This document shows, one piece after another, positions 5,161-11,685 of a stretch of 11,685 nucleotides of DNA. This DNA is from an uncultured Rhodoferax sp. (GTDB taxonomy: Bacteria; Pseudomonadota; Gammaproteobacteria; Burkholderiales; Burkholderiaceae_C). How positions within the stretch are numbered: position 1 is the stretch's first letter; every line of letters begins with the position of its first letter. Below the pieces are notes generated by a model that searched no databases, was not told the DNA's origin, and saw only the letters and a list, made by a program, of their open reading frames with translations. Location: contig CAKZJN010000108.1 in NCBI GenBank assembly GCA_936943465.1, forward strand, positions 1 to 11,685, written 5' to 3'. A program made the translations under genes and the position numbers.

Positions 5161-6725
5161 TGTCCATCAATAGCGTACGCACACTGCTGGAAAACGCTGC
5201 CCAAACGCATGGCGACAAAATCGCGATTCGGCACGATGGCGCCTCCATCAATTACCGGGAATTGCTGCGCCGGGTGAACCAGGTTGCACAGTATCTTGAA
5301 GAGTTGGGCTTGCCGGCGAACACGCGCGTCGGTGTCTACTCCATGAAGAGCATTGACCTGATGGTTGCCATCATGGCAACCCTGTCAACGCGCTACGTAT
5401 TGGTGCCATTAACCAAGTTATTGCAGGCGGAACAAGTCTCCTACATCATCAATGACTGCGATATCAAGGTCATGATTACCGACAAGGTAAAAAAAGATAT
5501 TGTTACGGGTATTGATTTCGCAGGAAAAATTATTTGCTTCGAGACCACGGATTCAAACATCCCCTCATTCGAAGAAATCAGCAAATACTACAACAAGCCT
5601 TACGCTTGCAAAATCAATGGCCACGACAATGCGGTTATCACCTATTCGTTTGGCCTGACCGGCACGCCGAAAGGCATTGTGCTGTCCCATCGCAACCTGA
5701 TGGATTCAGCGCGCGTGGTTTCCAACTACCTGGACTTGAAGGAAGATGACGTCATCTCCGGGACGTTGATCTTTAACCTGGATTACGGCCTGAACCAGCT
5801 TTTCTGCTCGCTGTACAAGAAAGCCACGCTCGCACTGCATCGTTTCATTCTGCCGGAAGGCGTTTTCAACCACCTGATTGAAGACGAAGTCACGGTGCTG
5901 GCCGTCATGCCGGTGCATATTTCGGAGCTGTTTGGTGACGAGCTTTCCCGTACGCCCAATGCGAGCCTGTTTGACAAGCTGCGCATCATCACATCGTCGG
6001 GCGGCAACGTAACGGCCAAGATGGTGAAGGATTGCAAGGAGACGTTCCGCAATGCCAAGTTCTATTCCATGCATGGCTTGACCGAGGCGTTTCGCTCAAC
6101 CTACCTCGACCCGGAACAAATTCAAATTCGCCCTGACTCCATTGGCAAAGCCATTCCCGATGTGGAATTGTTTCTGATTAACGAAAAAGGCGAGGCCTGC
6201 GGTCCGCGCGAAGTGGGCGAACTGATTCATCGGGGCGGTTTGATTTACCGAGGCTTCTGGAATGCGCCACTGGAAACCGCTGAGCGTTTCAAGTCCATTC
6301 AGATATTGAATAAGGTCATCCATCTGGAAGGCCAGTTGATGGATGAGATCGTTGTTGCCAGCGGTGACTACGTTTACCGGGATGAAGAAGGCTACTATTA
6401 CTTTGTGGGTCGCCGCGACAACATGATCAAGACGCGTGGATTCCGCGTGTCTCCGTATGAAGTCGAGTCGGTCGTGCAGCGCAACATTCCACAGATTATT
6501 CAGTGCGCGGTTTTTGGCATGCCCAACGAGGCCATCGAAGAAGAAATTGTGATGGTCTACTCCGCGCGCAGCGAAATCAGTGACAAGGAAATTCTGTTTG
6601 AACTCAAGCAGCACTTGGCCTCTTACATGCTGCCCAGTCGCATCATCTTCATGAAGTCCTTGCCCTTGGTGCAATCGGACAAAAGCAAGGTGGACAAACA
6701 GGCTTTGATCGCAGAGCTGACCTAA
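5157..6725 (+). CDS. ANL-superfamily AMP-dependent ligase (stand-alone adenylation enzyme)
   Basis: ANL enzymes activate a carboxylate with ATP as an acyl- or aminoacyl-adenylate and pass it to CoA or a carrier-protein phosphopantetheine. The 522 residues show the motifs in order: P-loop YSFGLTGTPKGIVLSH (163-178), FNLDYGLNQLF (206-216), YSMHGLTEA (303-311), GELIHRGGLIYRGFWN (354-369), SGDYVYRDEEGYYYFVGRRD (402-421), the hinge and MIKTRGFRVSPYEVE (423-437), and an A10-like SDKSKVDK in which Lys511 is the probable catalytic lysine. The DYGLNQ core resembles exosortase-associated ligases and prolyl-carrier-protein ligases; Asp208 sits where adenylation domains bind an amino group. Two P-loop positions are odd (Phe165, Leu167). 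It is the last gene of the mutase operon, with AAGGAG at 5147-5152. ATG 5160 has better SD spacing (7 nt) than ATG 5157 (4 nt). 3-Methylaspartate is the contextual substrate guess. No carrier protein is nearby. Confidence 0.88.
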   Translation: MMSINSVRTLLENAAQTHGDKIAIRHDGASINYRELLRRVNQVAQYLEELGLPANTRVGVYSMKSIDLMVAIMATLSTRYVLVPLTKLLQAEQVSYIINDCDIKVMITDKVKKDIVTGIDFAGKIICFETTDSNIPSFEEISKYYNKPYACKINGHDNAVITYSFGLTGTPKGIVLSHRNLMDSARVVSNYLDLKEDDVISGTLIFNLDYGLNQLFCSLYKKATLALHRFILPEGVFNHLIEDEVTVLAVMPVHISELFGDELSRTPNASLFDKLRIITSSGGNVTAKMVKDCKETFRNAKFYSMHGLTEAFRSTYLDPEQIQIRPDSIGKAIPDVELFLINEKGEACGPREVGELIHRGGLIYRGFWNAPLETAERFKSIQILNKVIHLEGQLMDEIVVASGDYVYRDEEGYYYFVGRRDNMIKTRGFRVSPYEVESVVQRNIPQIIQCAVFGMPNEAIEEEIVMVYSARSEISDKEILFELKQHLASYMLPSRIIFMKSLPLVQSDKSKVDKQALIAELT

Positions 6726-8758
6726 TGTTCTTCCGCTAGCGCCCGGAGCGCGGGGAAGTCAACGTCCCGCGCAGCCCCGCTCACGGCTTGCACAAAGGGG
6801 GCGTATTCGGGGTGGGCCAATTGGAGGGCGCTGGCCCACTGCAAAATTGCAGACACTTGGCCTGACGCAATAAAACCAGTGAGCACTTGCAACTCGCTGG
6901 TCGGAGGGAACGGGCTGGCGTCGGCCACATTGCGCTGCAGGTGCATGGGCGCATGAAGCTCGGTGGCGGTATTGCATCCCCATTGCAAGCCGATGGCGCT
7001 TGTCACTGCTTGCAGCAGAACCGCATGGTCCACGGGCTTTTGCAGTTCAGCTGCGTAGGCGAAGCGTACATCCGAACGCATGTGCCTTAGAACCGCTTCA
7101 GCGGACACCAAAATGACCGGCACTGGAGGCTTCAGCTTGGAGGCACTCTGCAGGAGCAGGCCTGCGTCGCCATCGCTCAGACGCAAATCCGTGATGGCCA
7201 AGTCGACCGGGAGTGCGTCATGCAGCACCCGCAAGGCATCCACCGCACCGGATGCTTCCAGCACATGGAAGCCGGTGGACCGCAACAAGCTGCCCAAAAT
7301 CGACCGGCTCTCTTGGCTGCTGTCCACCACCAGCACCGTGCGCGCTGGCCCCCGGTAGTGCCATCCCAAAAAGGCCGGCGTTGCGGTGGGCACAGAATGG
7401 GCTTGGTTCTCATCGGCCTGGGTTTGCACTGCAAACGCAAAGCGTGTTCCCTTGCCCGGCGAACTCTGAACCGTAAGTTCCCCGCCCATGCTACGCACCA
7501 ATTGGCGGGCAATAGCCAAGCCCATGCCCACGCTGCGCCCTTCGTTCCTGCTGGCGTGACTACCGCGTTCAAAAGGCAAAAATATCCGCTCCAGATCCTG
7601 CGGCGCTATGCCTTCGCCGTTATCGCTCACACCAAAGTGCAGCCATCCGGCGGTTTGGCTGCAGTCCAGCCGTATCCAGCCCCCGTGGGTGTGCCGTACG
7701 GCATTGGCAATCAGGTTGTCCAGCACCTGTTGCAAGCGGTGCACATCCAAGATGAGCCTGTGCTCCGTCACCCCCTCCAGTGCCATCGCAAAGGAGTTTT
7801 CCCGCTGCCCCGCCAGCACCTGACCGCTGTGCTCCACCTGCCTAACCCACACGCCCCAGTCCACAGGCTCAGGCCGTGGCGGCAGTTTGCCGGCCAAACA
7901 GCGCGCGTAGTCCAACACCTCATCGACCATATGCAACAAGTGGCGCCCGCTGTGCTGAATATGCTGAAGGCCCTCGACCGCATAAGCATCGCGGGCTCTG
8001 CGCTCCAGTAATTGCGCGTTACCCAAAATGGTGTCCAAGGGGGTACGCAACTCGTGACTCATGCGCGTGAGCAATTCAAGTTTCGACTGGTTCTCGGCCT
8101 GTTCCACATCCAGCAAGGCCTGCACCCCACGCGCCTGCCGGGACAGCCCCACCAACAGCACCGGTATCACCAGAAGCACCGACCAAACGGCGTGGAAGTA
8201 TTCAACCTCCAGGGCAGGGAGAAGCCCCAACGCAGACGCCAGACGCAAAAACTCCGGCAACCACAACAAGCCGACACACACCATCAAGACGCCGGCATGG
8301 CGCTGGCCCTGCCGCCAAGCCACTCCCGTCATGCAAAAGCCAACCAACAACAGTTCGTACACCAACGCGTTGCCAGCTTGCGCTGCTGCCGCGACACCCC
8401 AAAGCAGTGCGACACCCAGCGCCAGCAAGGTCGCCATGACCAAACTAGCAAACACCGCAAAGAGAACGCGCTGCGTTCGCAGACCGGGCACCAGTGTGTA
8501 GAAGAAGCCCACAAAACCCAGCGTTGCGATCAGCGCGCCCAGCGCCGCTTGCTCCGCCCGCACGGCCTGCGTAAGTAACCCCAAGTAGCCCGGCAAAAGG
8601 CTGCCATGCGCAGTCTGCCGCACGATCTCGCCGCACAGGGCGATGCAGAAATACAAAAAGTGCCTTTCGCGCGTGAGGGCTGCCATTGACGCCGAATAGA
8701 CCAGGGCAGCCAGCAGCCCCCCCAGGGCCAGCGTCCCAAAGAATGGCATCAACGCCAC
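6722..8758 (-). CDS. Membrane-bound hybrid sensor histidine kinase with receiver domain
   Basis: The 678-residue protein has about seven hydrophobic segments in residues 7-206 and no large periplasmic domain, so the input is probably membrane- or ligand-related. It then has a DHp domain with H-box SHELRTPLD (234-242, phospho-acceptor His235), an HATPase domain with N-box DNLIANAVRH (347-356), DNGEGI (379-384) and GMGLAIA (411-417), and a receiver domain (about 474-590) with Asp524 and Lys574. The receiver has only one of the usual two N-terminal acidic residues (Asp479-Ser480). A short helical tail (about 618-675) follows; I see no HPt histidine motif in it. It is second in a minus-strand operon after the response regulator. 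The GTG at 8758 overlaps that gene's stop by 10 nt, but an ATG at 8749 overlaps it as TGATG and is an equally good start. Its stop overlaps the convergent ligase stop by 4 nt. GC-rich codons contrast with the mutase operon. Confidence 0.9.
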   Translation of the reverse strand: MALMPFFGTLALGGLLAALVYSASMAALTRERHFLYFCIALCGEIVRQTAHGSLLPGYLGLLTQAVRAEQAALGALIATLGFVGFFYTLVPGLRTQRVLFAVFASLVMATLLALGVALLWGVAAAAQAGNALVYELLLVGFCMTGVAWRQGQRHAGVLMVCVGLLWLPEFLRLASALGLLPALEVEYFHAVWSVLLVIPVLLVGLSRQARGVQALLDVEQAENQSKLELLTRMSHELRTPLDTILGNAQLLERRARDAYAVEGLQHIQHSGRHLLHMVDEVLDYARCLAGKLPPRPEPVDWGVWVRQVEHSGQVLAGQRENSFAMALEGVTEHRLILDVHRLQQVLDNLIANAVRHTHGGWIRLDCSQTAGWLHFGVSDNGEGIAPQDLERIFLPFERGSHASRNEGRSVGMGLAIARQLVRSMGGELTVQSSPGKGTRFAFAVQTQADENQAHSVPTATPAFLGWHYRGPARTVLVVDSSQESRSILGSLLRSTGFHVLEASGAVDALRVLHDALPVDLAITDLRLSDGDAGLLLQSASKLKPPVPVILVSAEAVLRHMRSDVRFAYAAELQKPVDHAVLLQAVTSAIGLQWGCNTATELHAPMHLQRNVADASPFPPTSELQVLTGFIASGQVSAILQWASALQLAHPEYAPFVQAVSGAARDVDFPALRALAEEH

Positions 8759-9606
8759 GACGCGGAAAGATCCGGATTGCCAACCAACTTCGACCCGTTT
8801 TCGGCGGCCAGTGCCATGCTGGCCCGCAAGTCACGGGAGGTGCATCCAAACCGCTCACGAAATGCCTTGGCAAAGTGGGCAGGCGAAGAAAAGCCCAGGT
8901 GGTCGCTGACCATGGCCAAGGGCGTGTCGGTGTTGGAGCTCAGGTAATGGGCTTGGCGCAAACGCTCTTCGCGCATCCATTCAAACACCGACATTGCGCA
9001 GGTGGACGCAAACGCCTGATTCAAGCGGCGCCGGTTGGTTCCGAGCAAACCTGCCAACGCGTCCAGCGACGGCGGGTCAGCCAGCGTTTGGCGCAACTCC
9101 GTTTGGGCAGCTTGGGTCAACACTGCGTCGGCGTTGCTGCCTTCCAAGGGTGCAGGGGCCACCCAGCCTTCAGCCGCGGCAGATTCGCAACCGGCCACGA
9201 AACCCTGCCAGTGCACTGCAATTCGCGCCAACACCTCCGCCTCACTAAACGGCTTGCCGATGTAGTCCACCCCGCCCAGCGCAAATCCCTGCAGCCTTTC
9301 GCTGACGTCATTGGCTGCAGTCAGAAAAATCACCGGGATGGAGCGGGTTTTGGCGTTGGCCTTTAGCAGGCGACAGGCGGCGTAGCCATCCAGCGTGGGC
9401 ATGTGCACGTCCAGAAGAATCAGGTGCGGTAGTTGCAGCAGGGCTTGCTGGTACCCAACGCCCCCGTCAAATGCCACGCTCACCCGGACCTTGCGCGCCA
9501 GCAGCACATCCGTCAGCAAGCGCAGATCCGTGAGGGAGTCGTCCACCAACAGGATGTCAGTGCCACGGGGTACAGCCCCATACGGGGACTCCTGAGGACT
9601 TTGCAT
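8749..9606 (-). CDS. Response regulator with AraC-type DNA-binding domain
   Basis: The 285-residue product has an N-terminal receiver domain (about 16-135) with Asp22-Asp23, phospho-acceptor Asp66 in LILLDVHMPTLDGY (62-75), Thr96 and Lys118. A linker of about 30 residues follows, then a C-terminal AraC/XylS domain (about 165-262) with two helix-turn-helix units. The second, LAMVSDHLGFSSPAHFAKAF (230-249), is a textbook AraC signature. It is a cytoplasmic transcription factor, presumably phosphorylated by the kinase encoded immediately downstream, whose start overlaps this stop. The adjacent divergent gene is the large adhesin at 9848, the natural candidate target. The first Met lies within one arm of a 10-bp inverted repeat (9601-9610); the SD upstream is weak (TAGAG). 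Family assignment is firm; the regulon is inferred. Confidence 0.92.
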   Translation of the reverse strand: MQSPQESPYGAVPRGTDILLVDDSLTDLRLLTDVLLARKVRVSVAFDGGVGYQQALLQLPHLILLDVHMPTLDGYAACRLLKANAKTRSIPVIFLTAANDVSERLQGFALGGVDYIGKPFSEAEVLARIAVHWQGFVAGCESAAAEGWVAPAPLEGSNADAVLTQAAQTELRQTLADPPSLDALAGLLGTNRRRLNQAFASTCAMSVFEWMREERLRQAHYLSSNTDTPLAMVSDHLGFSSPAHFAKAFRERFGCTSRDLRASMALAAENGSKLVGNPDLSASWR

Positions 9607-9676
9607 TTGCTCTACATTGTGCGCTATAGAACATTGATGTGCCGTAATTTTCGGGGCGATAGTTCCGCAAATGCAA
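9601..9676. repeat. 10-bp perfect inverted repeat flanking the response-regulator promoter region
   Basis: TTGCATTTGC at 9601-9610 is the exact reverse complement of GCAAATGCAA at 9667-9676, with 56 bp between. The proximal arm contains the response-regulator start codon. As DNA these could be paired operator half-sites for looped autoregulation. As RNA, if transcription begins upstream of 9676, they could form a stem that hides the start codon. Confidence 0.5.
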
Positions 9677-9736
9677 GTCTCTGCGCCGCAAGTGATACCG
9701 CCCGGGCTGCATGCCTCGCTACATTTTTCTCAGGAA

Positions 9737-9786
9737 ATGCATTGAATTACCCCCTTCATGGGATCGGGATCGGTTCATGCATTGAA
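9737..9786. repeat. Direct repeat ATGCATTGAA, two copies 40 bp apart
   Basis: Identical 10-mers lie at 9737-9746 and 9777-9786, upstream of the adhesin start at 9848. The 40-bp period is close to four helical turns, so a dimeric AraC-type regulator could bind both on one face of the helix. Both contain TTGAA, which could also serve as a weak -35. The rest of the 241-bp gap (9607-9847) shows no clear -10 box on either strand. Confidence 0.4.
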
Positions 9787-9847
9787 CGCCCCAAACGCCA
9801 CAGATCCGATGGCTCCCGCGCTCACACCCTTATTAAAGGATCACCCT

Positions 9848-11685
9848 ATGGCCGTAGCAAACGCTCCCATCATCTTGAACCTGGAAGCGCAGCAAACCGC
9901 CCATTTCAAGCTGCAACCCGCACAGCACTACACCGTGCGCAGACCAAGCCCCAAGGGGCGCAGCGCCGAGCTGCTGGTTCCAGACAACCTGATCGTGACG
10001 CGCAGGGGCAACGATCTGCACATTCGCTATGCGGACGGCAGTTCTATCACTTTGGATGACTTTTATACTTTCTGCAGGAACGACAGCGTCTGCACGATCA
10101 ACCTGGCAGGCGACAGCGAAGCCGGTTTCACGCTGAGCGCTGAAGCCGCCAACAGCGGACTAGCCACCAGCGACGGCGCAATCCTGGTCTACGCCCATGG
10201 CGACCACACGGTGTTGATGTCCATGGCCAGCGGTGACGCAGGACTGACGAACACCTTTAGCGCATTGAGCGATGGCACCATCTGCACCTACATCGCGCCC
10301 AATGCCCCACTGACGGAGGTAACACTCGTGCCCTTGATCGGAATTGCGGCCCTGGCTGGCAATTCCGGTCCCGCTGGCGGCGCGGCTAATCTGGTCAGCT
10401 CCGTGATCGGCGTGATCCAGGCGGGCCCTGTCATTGCCAGCAACGACCTGGAAGTGACCGTGTACGCAGCGGACGGAACCACCATTCTGGCAAACCATGT
10501 GGCCGTCAGCAGCACCGGGCAGTTCACCAGCAACCTCGGAACCTATACGGGGGTGGTGATCGTCAAGCTGGTCAACAAGGGCGCAGGTGCCGATTACCTG
10601 GACGAAGCCACCGGCACCAACAAAGACCTGACCGTGGTGCTGGTGAGCGCCGGTGTGATCAACGCACCCGGTGAAACGATCACGCTCAACCTGAATGCAT
10701 TAACCACGATCGCGTTCAACAAGCTGGGAGCCGACCATTCCGCCGCCCACGTCGAAGCCGTCAACGTGGCGGTCGCCAACGCCTTTGGCCTGAGTCGGTT
10801 ACAGACCACGGGCGTGATTGCAACCAACAGCGGCAGCTACAACCCGGTCGACGGCATTTCCGAAGGCGAAAAATACGGTGCGGCACTGGCGGCACTCTCT
10901 GGCATAGACAAGCTCAATGGCGGCAACCTTCAAACCACGCTAGACCAGCTCACCGGCGGGCTGGGCATTGCGGGCAGCACAGGAACCTTGTCTGATGCCG
11001 CAAAATACCAGGTTACGGCTGGCGCCAAGACAGTGGCCACGCTACCCGCCAACTCCGTTGTAGGCGCGCAATTTGCGCCCGAGCTTGCCACGCAGATCAA
11101 TTACCGCCCCATCTCCGAGGTGCAGGCCTTGGTGGACGCAGTGAGCGCGGTGATCAGCGGCGCAGCCGGCGGCACGCCACCCACGCTTGCGCAGTTGCAG
11201 CTCCTGGGCATTACCGGGGTAACCATCGACAACCTGGCTGCCATTCAGCAGGCCATAGATGCCAGCGCCAACGACGGCAGTGGTGTGTCCACCATCGATT
11301 TGCTGCAAAGCATTGCCACGTCCGCCGCAAACGCATTGGCCACCGCCCTGGGGGTCATCAGTTCCGCCGCGGAAAACAACACCGCCACCCGCACCACACC
11401 GACCATCAGCGACTACACGGCTGCCAGCGTAACCGGCGTGAATGCCGGCAACCTGGCCGCCATCAACTCTGCGCTGGACAGCACCGCTGTCAATGGGCTC
11501 GCCACCGACACCCGCGCCGAAGTGCAGGCCATCGTCGACGCTTTCAATGCCATCCTGGCCAGCGCCGATGGCACCGGCGGCAACACCACCGCGCCATTGA
11601 CCGGCACGCAATACACGCTGGTCGGTGTGACCGGCGTGACAGGCACCGCCACACCGGGCACTACGCTGGCCCTGCTGAACAACGC
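9848..11685 (+). CDS. Large repeat-containing surface adhesin (BapA/LapA-like), 5' portion
   Basis: An open frame starts at ATG 9848 behind a good SD (AAAGGA, 9835-9840, 7-nt spacing) and stays open to the window end, giving at least 612 residues. There is no Sec signal peptide. Residues about 1-80 resemble the N-terminal prefix or retention module of type-I-secreted biofilm adhesins, with the pattern DLHIRYADGSSITLDDFY (56-73). A Gly/Ala-rich hydrophobic stretch follows (158-193), as often seen after that module. A beta-rich Ig-like region (about 200-285) contains ADYLDEATG. From about 420 the sequence is Ala/Thr/Gly-rich with tandem helical repeats. Such proteins are usually exported by a LapBCE-type ABC system and anchored in the outer membrane; those genes are not here. 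Three cysteines (76, 82, 146) are unusual for this class. It is divergent from the two-component operon, which may regulate it. Reading frame is certain; the adhesin call is by composition and layout. Confidence 0.8.
   Translation, partial: MAVANAPIILNLEAQQTAHFKLQPAQHYTVRRPSPKGRSAELLVPDNLIVTRRGNDLHIRYADGSSITLDDFYTFCRNDSVCTINLAGDSEAGFTLSAEAANSGLATSDGAILVYAHGDHTVLMSMASGDAGLTNTFSALSDGTICTYIAPNAPLTEVTLVPLIGIAALAGNSGPAGGAANLVSSVIGVIQAGPVIASNDLEVTVYAADGTTILANHVAVSSTGQFTSNLGTYTGVVIVKLVNKGAGADYLDEATGTNKDLTVVLVSAGVINAPGETITLNLNALTTIAFNKLGADHSAAHVEAVNVAVANAFGLSRLQTTGVIATNSGSYNPVDGISEGEKYGAALAALSGIDKLNGGNLQTTLDQLTGGLGIAGSTGTLSDAAKYQVTAGAKTVATLPANSVVGAQFAPELATQINYRPISEVQALVDAVSAVISGAAGGTPPTLAQLQLLGITGVTIDNLAAIQQAIDASANDGSGVSTIDLLQSIATSAANALATALGVISSAAENNTATRTTPTISDYTAASVTGVNAGNLAAINSALDSTAVNGLATDTRAEVQAIVDAFNAILASADGTGGNTTAPLTGTQYTLVGVTGVTGTATPGTTLALLNN
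11180..11685 (+). repeat. Tandem protein repeats of about 65-73 residues inside the adhesin
   Basis: Units begin at residue 445 (nt 11180, PTLAQLQLLGITGV), 518 (nt 11399, PTISDYTAASVTGV) and 583 (nt 11594, PLTGTQYTLVGVTGV, cut by the window end). Each complete unit continues with a NLAAI helix, a D/A/S-rich linker, and a second helix such as EVQALVDAF or EVQAIVDAF-like. A half unit precedes the first (residues 422-440). The units are diverged at protein and DNA level, not recent copies. More units are expected beyond the window. Confidence 0.7.

Noticed and set aside
5157..6725. Carrier protein domain fused to or following the ligase
   Set aside because: The protein ends right after the A10 motif and the next frame is the convergent kinase; no DSL-type phosphopantetheine site was seen.
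7220..8011. 263-codon plus-strand ORF opposite the histidine kinase
   Set aside because: It is antisense to the catalytic kinase motifs and is explained by GC-rich codon structure; no family resemblance.
9433..10059. 208-codon plus-strand ORF across the regulator 5' end and adhesin start
   Set aside because: It overlaps two better-supported frames and has a shadow-like composition; the 9848 frame has an SD and a domain-like sequence.
10160..11682. Minus-strand ORFs opposite the adhesin
   Set aside because: They have low-complexity Gly/Ala/Val content mirroring the repetitive plus-strand frame, with no start context.
1..11685. CRISPR arrays, tRNA/rRNA genes, insertion sequences or phage integrase
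   Set aside because: No spaced short repeats, cloverleaf-like segments, transposase motifs or terminal inverted repeats with target duplications were recognised.

Overview
The window looks like a chromosomal segment of a betaproteobacterium, most likely of the Burkholderiales/Comamonadaceae type. This is inferred from the GC-rich coding style of the flanking genes, a glucosamine-6-phosphate synthase close to other proteobacterial GlmS proteins, and the architecture of the two-component and adhesin genes. No rRNA or marker gene is present, so the assignment is soft.

Layout. (1) Positions 1-1209 (+) hold the 3' two thirds of glmS (glucosamine-6-phosphate synthase), cut by the window edge. (2) From about 1245 to 6725 base composition is visibly more AT-rich. 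This block has a small RraA-family gene on the minus strand (1245-1721), a 418-bp leader/intergenic stretch (1722-2139) and a tightly coupled plus-strand operon (2140-6725). The operon encodes both subunits of an adenosylcobalamin-dependent glutamate (methylaspartate) mutase, its MutL-type ATPase partner, and an ANL-superfamily adenylating enzyme. Junctions are ATGA overlaps or a 1-nt gap, which implies one transcript and translational coupling. (3) Converging on it with a 4-nt stop-to-stop overlap is a GC-rich minus-strand pair: an AraC-type response regulator (8749-9606) followed by a membrane-bound hybrid histidine kinase (6722-8758). (4) Divergent from these, after a 241-bp region with inverted and direct repeats, a long plus-strand ORF begins at 9848 and runs off the end (at least 612 codons). 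It resembles the N-terminal part of a giant type-I-secreted, repeat-containing surface adhesin.

How the parts may work together. The mutase interconverts L-glutamate and (2S,3S)-3-methylaspartate. In glutamate-fermenting clostridia it is followed by methylaspartate ammonia-lyase and mesaconase; neither is visible here. Instead the mutase is translationally coupled to an adenylating ligase whose core motif (NLDYGLNQ) resembles stand-alone ligases that load amino acids or acyl groups on carrier proteins. The best working idea is a 3-methylaspartate-making and -activating cassette, as in some macrolactam and lipopeptide pathways, but with no carrier protein or further pathway genes in view. The divergent RraA-like protein keeps the Arg-Asp pair of the HMG/CHA aldolase relatives and shares the AT-rich composition, so it may belong to the same module. 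The two-component system and the adhesin form a separate unit in which the AraC-type regulator plausibly controls the divergent adhesin gene.
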